A DNA stretch of 64,000 nt, from contig NZ_JBAKHX010000028.1 of assembly GCF_036906915.1 (NCBI RefSeq), forward strand, positions 25,554 through 89,553, written 5' to 3'. Below the pieces are notes generated by a model. It was given only the letters and a program-made list of their open reading frames with translations. It was not told where the DNA came from and did not search any database. The translations under genes were made by a program, and so were the position numbers. Origin of the DNA: Phytohabitans sp036906915 (lineage in GTDB: Bacteria > Actinomycetota > Actinomycetes > Mycobacteriales > Micromonosporaceae). This document shows positions 61,037 to 64,000 of the stretch, one piece after another (position 1 is the first letter of the stretch; each line of letters opens with the position of its first letter).

Positions 61037-61789
61037 ATGACCGCCCCAGATCCGATCGCGTACCTGGACGCCGCCGCCGCCACGACCGCGGGCCAGGCCT
61101 ACAAGCGACGCTTCGTCGACGCCCTCGACGTGCTGCCCGGCCACACGGTCGTCGACATCGGCTGCGGGCCCGGCACCGACCTGGCCGCGCTCGCCGACGC
61201 GACCGGCACCGACGGCTCGGTCATCGGCGTCGACCGCGACCCCCGGATGCTCGACGAGGCCCGCCGCCGCCTTGCCGACCGACCAAACGTGGTCGTATGC
61301 CCCGGCGACGCCGCCGACCTTCCCCTGGCCTCCGGCAGCGCCGACCGCGCCAGGGTCGACCGGGTACTCCAGCACGTGCCCGACCCGACGACATCGATCA
61401 CCGAGATCCGCCGCGTACTGCGACCCGGCGGGCTGTGCGGCATGGCCGAGCCCGACTGGCACACCCTCGCCGTCGCCGATGAAGACCACGAGACGAGCAG
61501 CGGCTTCGCCGAGTTCGTCGCGGGCCAGGTGCGCAACGCGACGGTCGGCCGCCAGCTGGTACGCCTGTGCGTCGACGCCGGCCTGCGCGTGCGCTCAGTC
61601 GAGCCGATCGCGGTGCTGTTCCGCGACTTCGGCACGGCCGACCAGATCCTGGGGCTGCGGCGCAACTGCGCCCGCGCCATCCAGGCCGGCAGGCTCGCCG
61701 AGGCGAGAGCCGACGCCTGGCTCCGCCGCGTCGCCCGCGGCCCGGTGGTAGCCGGCTTCACCTTCTACCTCGTGACCGCCGAAAAGTAG
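61037..61789 (+). CDS. SAM-dependent methyltransferase
   Basis: A 250-aa class I methyltransferase. Motif I is VVDIGCGPGTDLAALAD (about 39-55), motif II includes the acidic residue of VIGVDRDPRMLDEA, the motif-III region is VVVCPGDAADLPLASGS, and motif IV/V includes LRPGGLCGMAEPDW. The C-terminal region has no substrate motif. ATG 61037 gives the family's normal length. It is divergent from the zinc-ribbon operon with 200 bp between. Confidence 0.93.
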   Translation: MTAPDPIAYLDAAAATTAGQAYKRRFVDALDVLPGHTVVDIGCGPGTDLAALADATGTDGSVIGVDRDPRMLDEARRRLADRPNVVVCPGDAADLPLASGSADRARVDRVLQHVPDPTTSITEIRRVLRPGGLCGMAEPDWHTLAVADEDHETSSGFAEFVAGQVRNATVGRQLVRLCVDAGLRVRSVEPIAVLFRDFGTADQILGLRRNCARAIQAGRLAEARADAWLRRVARGPVVAGFTFYLVTAEK

Positions 61790-61970
61790 ATCTAGACGAC
61801 TTCTCCACGGCAACGCCTTCGTCCACCTCACCGATAAGGCCCACTTCGTCGCCGGCAGGGTCCTCGACCTCGAGCTCGGGCAACTCGCAGAGTTGCTGCG
61901 CAGCTACGTCGATCCAGCCTCACGCTGGTCCGACGAGCGCAGCTCGGCCCGCCTCGGCCCGAAGCCCTGA
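61752..61970 (+). other. Coding-like fragment of unknown family
   Basis: From about 61803 a frame with strongly G/C-biased third positions reads NAFVHLTDKAHFVAGRV and LELGQLAELLRSYVD, ending at a stop in 61968-61970. No plausible start precedes it. It may be the 3' remnant of a deleted gene and overlaps the deaminase gene antisense by 51 bp. Confidence 0.35.
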
Positions 61971-62411
61971 CCGAAGGACGTGGGCGTTGACCTGGCCAAC
62001 GAGGTGCGCCAGGTCGCCGACCTCGACGACCTCCACCCCGGCGACGCGCAGCGTCTCCACACCGTCGCAGTCGGCGAACAGCGGCGGCTCGCGCAACGCG
62101 AACACGACCCGGCCGACGCCGGCCGCGAGGATCAGCCCCGCGCAGGACGCCGGCCGCGACGAGCGCGCGGTGCAGGGTTCCAGCGACGTGTACAGCGTGG
62201 CGCGCGTGAGATCGAGCCCGGCCAGCTTCGCGAGCGCGACCTCCTCCGCGTGGTTGCGGGGGTCGCCCTCGCCGGTGTATCCGGTCGCCAGCACGGTGCC
62301 GTCACGGTCGACGACGACCGCCCCGACGGCATACCGGTGCGGCGACGGCGGCGACTGCCGCGACACCTGGATCGCGGCCGCCAGCCACAGCCGGTCCGTG
62401 TCAGCTCTCAT
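61920..62411 (-). CDS. RibD-type pyrimidine deaminase domain protein
   Basis: A 163-aa protein of the cytidine/deoxycytidylate deaminase fold. The zinc motif is visible as HAEE and PCTARSSRPASC, matching the RibD deaminase domain more than housekeeping CMP deaminases; the reductase domain of a full RibD is absent. It follows ribA by 28 bp in the same direction. The pair could carry out GTP ring opening and deamination, for riboflavin or a deazaflavin/pterin-type side pathway. The isolated deaminase makes a specialised pathway possible; this is inference. Confidence 0.85.
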   Translation of the reverse strand: MRADTDRLWLAAAIQVSRQSPPSPHRYAVGAVVVDRDGTVLATGYTGEGDPRNHAEEVALAKLAGLDLTRATLYTSLEPCTARSSRPASCAGLILAAGVGRVVFALREPPLFADCDGVETLRVAGVEVVEVGDLAHLVGQVNAHVLRSGLRAEAGRAALVGPA

Positions 62412-62438
62412 CGTGGGCCTGCCAGGCGTCGTCGAGGT

Positions 62439-63083
62439 TTATCGGGTGCTCCACAGTGGCAGATCGATGGTGTGGCGGGTGTGGGTAACCTTGGTAGCGA
62501 GGTAGCGGGCGTTGTCGGCCGACAGGTGTACGCCGGTCGGGATCCGCTCCTCGACCTGAATGCCGAGGGCGTCAAGCTGCAGCGCCTTGTCGGGGTTGTT
62601 GCTCAGCAGCCGCACGCGGTCGGCGCCCAGCGCCCGCAGCATCTGCGCGGCGGCGGCATAGTCACGCTCGTCCTCGCCGTGGCCGAGGGCCAGGTTGGCC
62701 TGGTAGGTGTCCATGCCGGTGTCCTGCAACGCGTAGGCGTCGAGCTTGGCGTAGAGGCCGATCCCCCGGCCCTCCTGCCGCAGGTACAGCAGGAACCCGC
62801 CGGCGTCGGTGATGCGTTCGACCGCCTCGCGCAGCTGAGGCCCGCAGTCGCAGCGCTCGCTGCCGAACACGTCCCCGGTCAGGCACTCGCTGTGCGGGCG
62901 CACCAGCGGGGTCGCCGCCGAGCGCCAGTCGCCGAGGGCCAGCGCCAGGTGCTCCCGGCCGTCCACGAGCCCGGTGAAGGTGAACACCTCGGCACTCGTG
63001 CGGTACCCGTCCGGGAAGGCCAGCGGCACCGTCACCCGGGTACGCACCGCGGCGGGGCGCACTCCCAGCATCGCGTCCGTCAT
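62439..63083 (-). CDS. ribA: GTP cyclohydrolase II
   Basis: A 214-aa RibA, which opens GTP to 2,5-diamino-6-ribosylamino-pyrimidinone phosphate. Zinc cysteines are in GDVFGSERCDCGPQL. Active-site segments are VRPHSECLTGD and LRQEGRGIGL with its Arg, and LLSNNPDKALQLDALGI with the nucleotide-contact Arg region. ATG 63083 follows GGAGGTCGGG. It is a standalone enzyme rather than the RibBA fusion common in actinobacteria, suggesting a second, pathway-specific copy. It is cotranscribed with the deaminase. Confidence 0.95.
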   Translation of the reverse strand: MTDAMLGVRPAAVRTRVTVPLAFPDGYRTSAEVFTFTGLVDGREHLALALGDWRSAATPLVRPHSECLTGDVFGSERCDCGPQLREAVERITDAGGFLLYLRQEGRGIGLYAKLDAYALQDTGMDTYQANLALGHGEDERDYAAAAQMLRALGADRVRLLSNNPDKALQLDALGIQVEERIPTGVHLSADNARYLATKVTHTRHTIDLPLWSTR

Positions 63084-63132
63084 CCCGACCTCCAAGTCAA
63101 TGAACCTTCATCAACAACGTACGCCGAATAAA

Positions 63133-63146
63133 GTTGTAGCTTCAAC
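63133..63146. promoter_or_regulatory. Near-palindrome upstream of ribA
   Basis: GTTGTAGCTTCAAC is palindromic at 12 of 14 positions and lies in the AT-rich 109-bp gap between the divergent ribA and PIG-L genes. It is a possible operator. No riboflavin (FMN) riboswitch elements are present. Confidence 0.4.
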
Positions 63147-63192
63147 CATTAGAGACCGTGGGCTCCGTCACCGCGTTTGACAGACTTGGCGC

Positions 63193-63930
63193 ATGACGAA
63201 CCCGCTGGAACCGCTCGCCGAGACCTGGGAGCGCGCACTGGCCATCGTGGCCCACCCCGACGACCTGGAGTTCGGTGCCGCCGCGGCCATCGCGCGCTGG
63301 ACCGACCAGGGCAAGCACATCGCGTACTGCCTGGTCACCAGCGGCGAGGCCGGCATCGACGGGATGCCACCGGAGCAGACGCGCGGCGTCCGCGAGGATG
63401 AGCAACGGGCCTCGGCCGCCGTCGTGGGCGTCCACGACGTCGAGTTCCTGGGCTTCCCCGACGGCATCATCGAGTACGGTGTGCCGCTGCGTCGCGCCCT
63501 GGCGAAGGTGGTCCGCCGGCACCGTCCCGACATCGTGATCACGAACAACTTCCGCGACACCTGGGACGGCGCCATCATGCTGAACCAGGCCGACCACATC
63601 GCGACCGGCCGCGCCGTGCTCGACGCCGTCCGCGACGCCGGCAACCGCTGGGTCTTCACCGACCAACTAGACGATGGCCTCGAACCATGGGGCGGCGTGC
63701 AACAGGTCTGGTGCTCCGGCTCGCCAGACGCGAAGCACGCCGTCGACGTGTCGGACACGTTCGCCCGCGGCCTGGAGTCCCTGCGCGCCCACGACGCCTA
63801 CCTGCGCGGCCTTGGCGCGGGCACGTTCGACCCGGAAGAGTTCCTCGACGGCATCGGCCGCGCGACCGGCACCCGCCTGGGCACCCGCCACGCCGCCCAG
63901 TTCGAAGTCTTCCCCCTGACCCTCTTCTGA
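63193..63930 (+). CDS. PIG-L/LmbE-family deacetylase
   Basis: A 245-aa zinc deacetylase of the LmbE/PIG-L family, which includes the mycothiol enzymes MshB and Mca. The zinc motif is AHPDDLEFG at about residues 17-25, the second ligand region is HRPDIVITNNF, and the third His is in NQADHIATGRAV. Length and motifs fit. ATG 63193 is the start. It is divergent from ribA. The specific substrate is unknown. Confidence 0.93.
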   Translation: MTNPLEPLAETWERALAIVAHPDDLEFGAAAAIARWTDQGKHIAYCLVTSGEAGIDGMPPEQTRGVREDEQRASAAVVGVHDVEFLGFPDGIIEYGVPLRRALAKVVRRHRPDIVITNNFRDTWDGAIMLNQADHIATGRAVLDAVRDAGNRWVFTDQLDDGLEPWGGVQQVWCSGSPDAKHAVDVSDTFARGLESLRAHDAYLRGLGAGTFDPEEFLDGIGRATGTRLGTRHAAQFEVFPLTLF

Positions 63931-63960
63931 ACCCACCACCCGCGGCCCCGCGCGGCGCGC

Positions 63961-64000
63961 CCCCGGCGGGCCCGCACCCCGGCGGGCCCGCGCCCCGGCG
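63961..64000. repeat. 16-bp GC-only tandem repeat at the window edge
   Basis: CCCCGGCGGGCCCGC repeats with a 16-bp period at 63961, 63977 and 63993 and runs off the window. It lies 30 bp after the deacetylase gene. Confidence 0.8.

Noticed and set aside
63084..63192. FMN riboswitch upstream of ribA
   Set aside because: The gap is only about 110 bp, AT-rich and lacks the conserved RFN core; only a near-palindrome is present.

Overview
The window is very GC-rich and strongly codon-biased. It carries RbpA, an lnt–ppm1–fxsA block, several WYL and ECF41-type regulators and many GTG starts. Together these point to a filamentous actinomycete, most likely of the Micromonosporaceae; the family is inference, the phylum is well supported.

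Region 1 (1-17.1 kb) is a mobile-element graveyard around one apparently complete transposon. A Tn3-family element spans about 1,510-8,381. It has 50-bp inverted ends (one mismatch), a 1,053-aa transposase with its DDE residues, a serine resolvase beside a palindrome-rich candidate res region, and a cargo of an erythromycin-esterase-family protein divergent from a tandem-MerR (TioE-like) regulator. To its right lie pieces of at least one other Tn3 transposase: an N-terminal piece next to a canonical 38-bp Tn3 end, an antisense C-terminal piece, a sense C-terminal half, and a 3' tail joined to a frameshifted tyrosine recombinase. Small regulator/reductase pairs (MerR/aldo-keto reductase, HxlR/NmrA-like) and a two-component system sit between the pieces.

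Region 2 (17.1-36.4 kb) is accessory regulation and redox: a WYL regulator convergent with an SDR, a FAD oxidoreductase with an ECF41-like sigma factor, an SDR, a MarR regulator divergent from an epimerase-SnoaL fusion, a DUF2207 protein, an FtsX/ATPase ABC exporter divergent from its likely two-component system, a beta-carbonic anhydrase, a second WYL regulator and a zinc-finger coiled-coil protein. Truncated leftovers (VOC, epoxide hydrolase, DUF998) show repeated small deletions.

Region 3 (36.5-48.3 kb) starts with conserved actinobacterial genes: rbpA, fxsA, a polyprenol-phosphate mannosyltransferase and apolipoprotein N-acyltransferase. It continues with a tightly overlapping minus-strand operon, kdd - amidohydrolase - kamD - kamE - kal - mutL-like, divergent from kamA. 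This is most of the beta-lysine / 3,5-diaminohexanoate route of lysine breakdown, classically described in anaerobic lysine fermenters. The 3-keto-5-aminohexanoate cleavage enzyme (kce) is not in the window.

Region 4 (48.4-64 kb) holds an SDR, a histidine phosphatase, an Lrp/AsnC regulator, an acyl-CoA dehydrogenase behind a truncated TetR gene, an M24 peptidase, a large secreted (alpha/alpha)6-type glycosidase with two discoidin-like modules, an aldo-keto reductase, an esterase, two adjacent zinc-ribbon membrane proteins, a methyltransferase, a RibA/deaminase pair and a PIG-L deacetylase. I found no tRNA, rRNA or CRISPR array.
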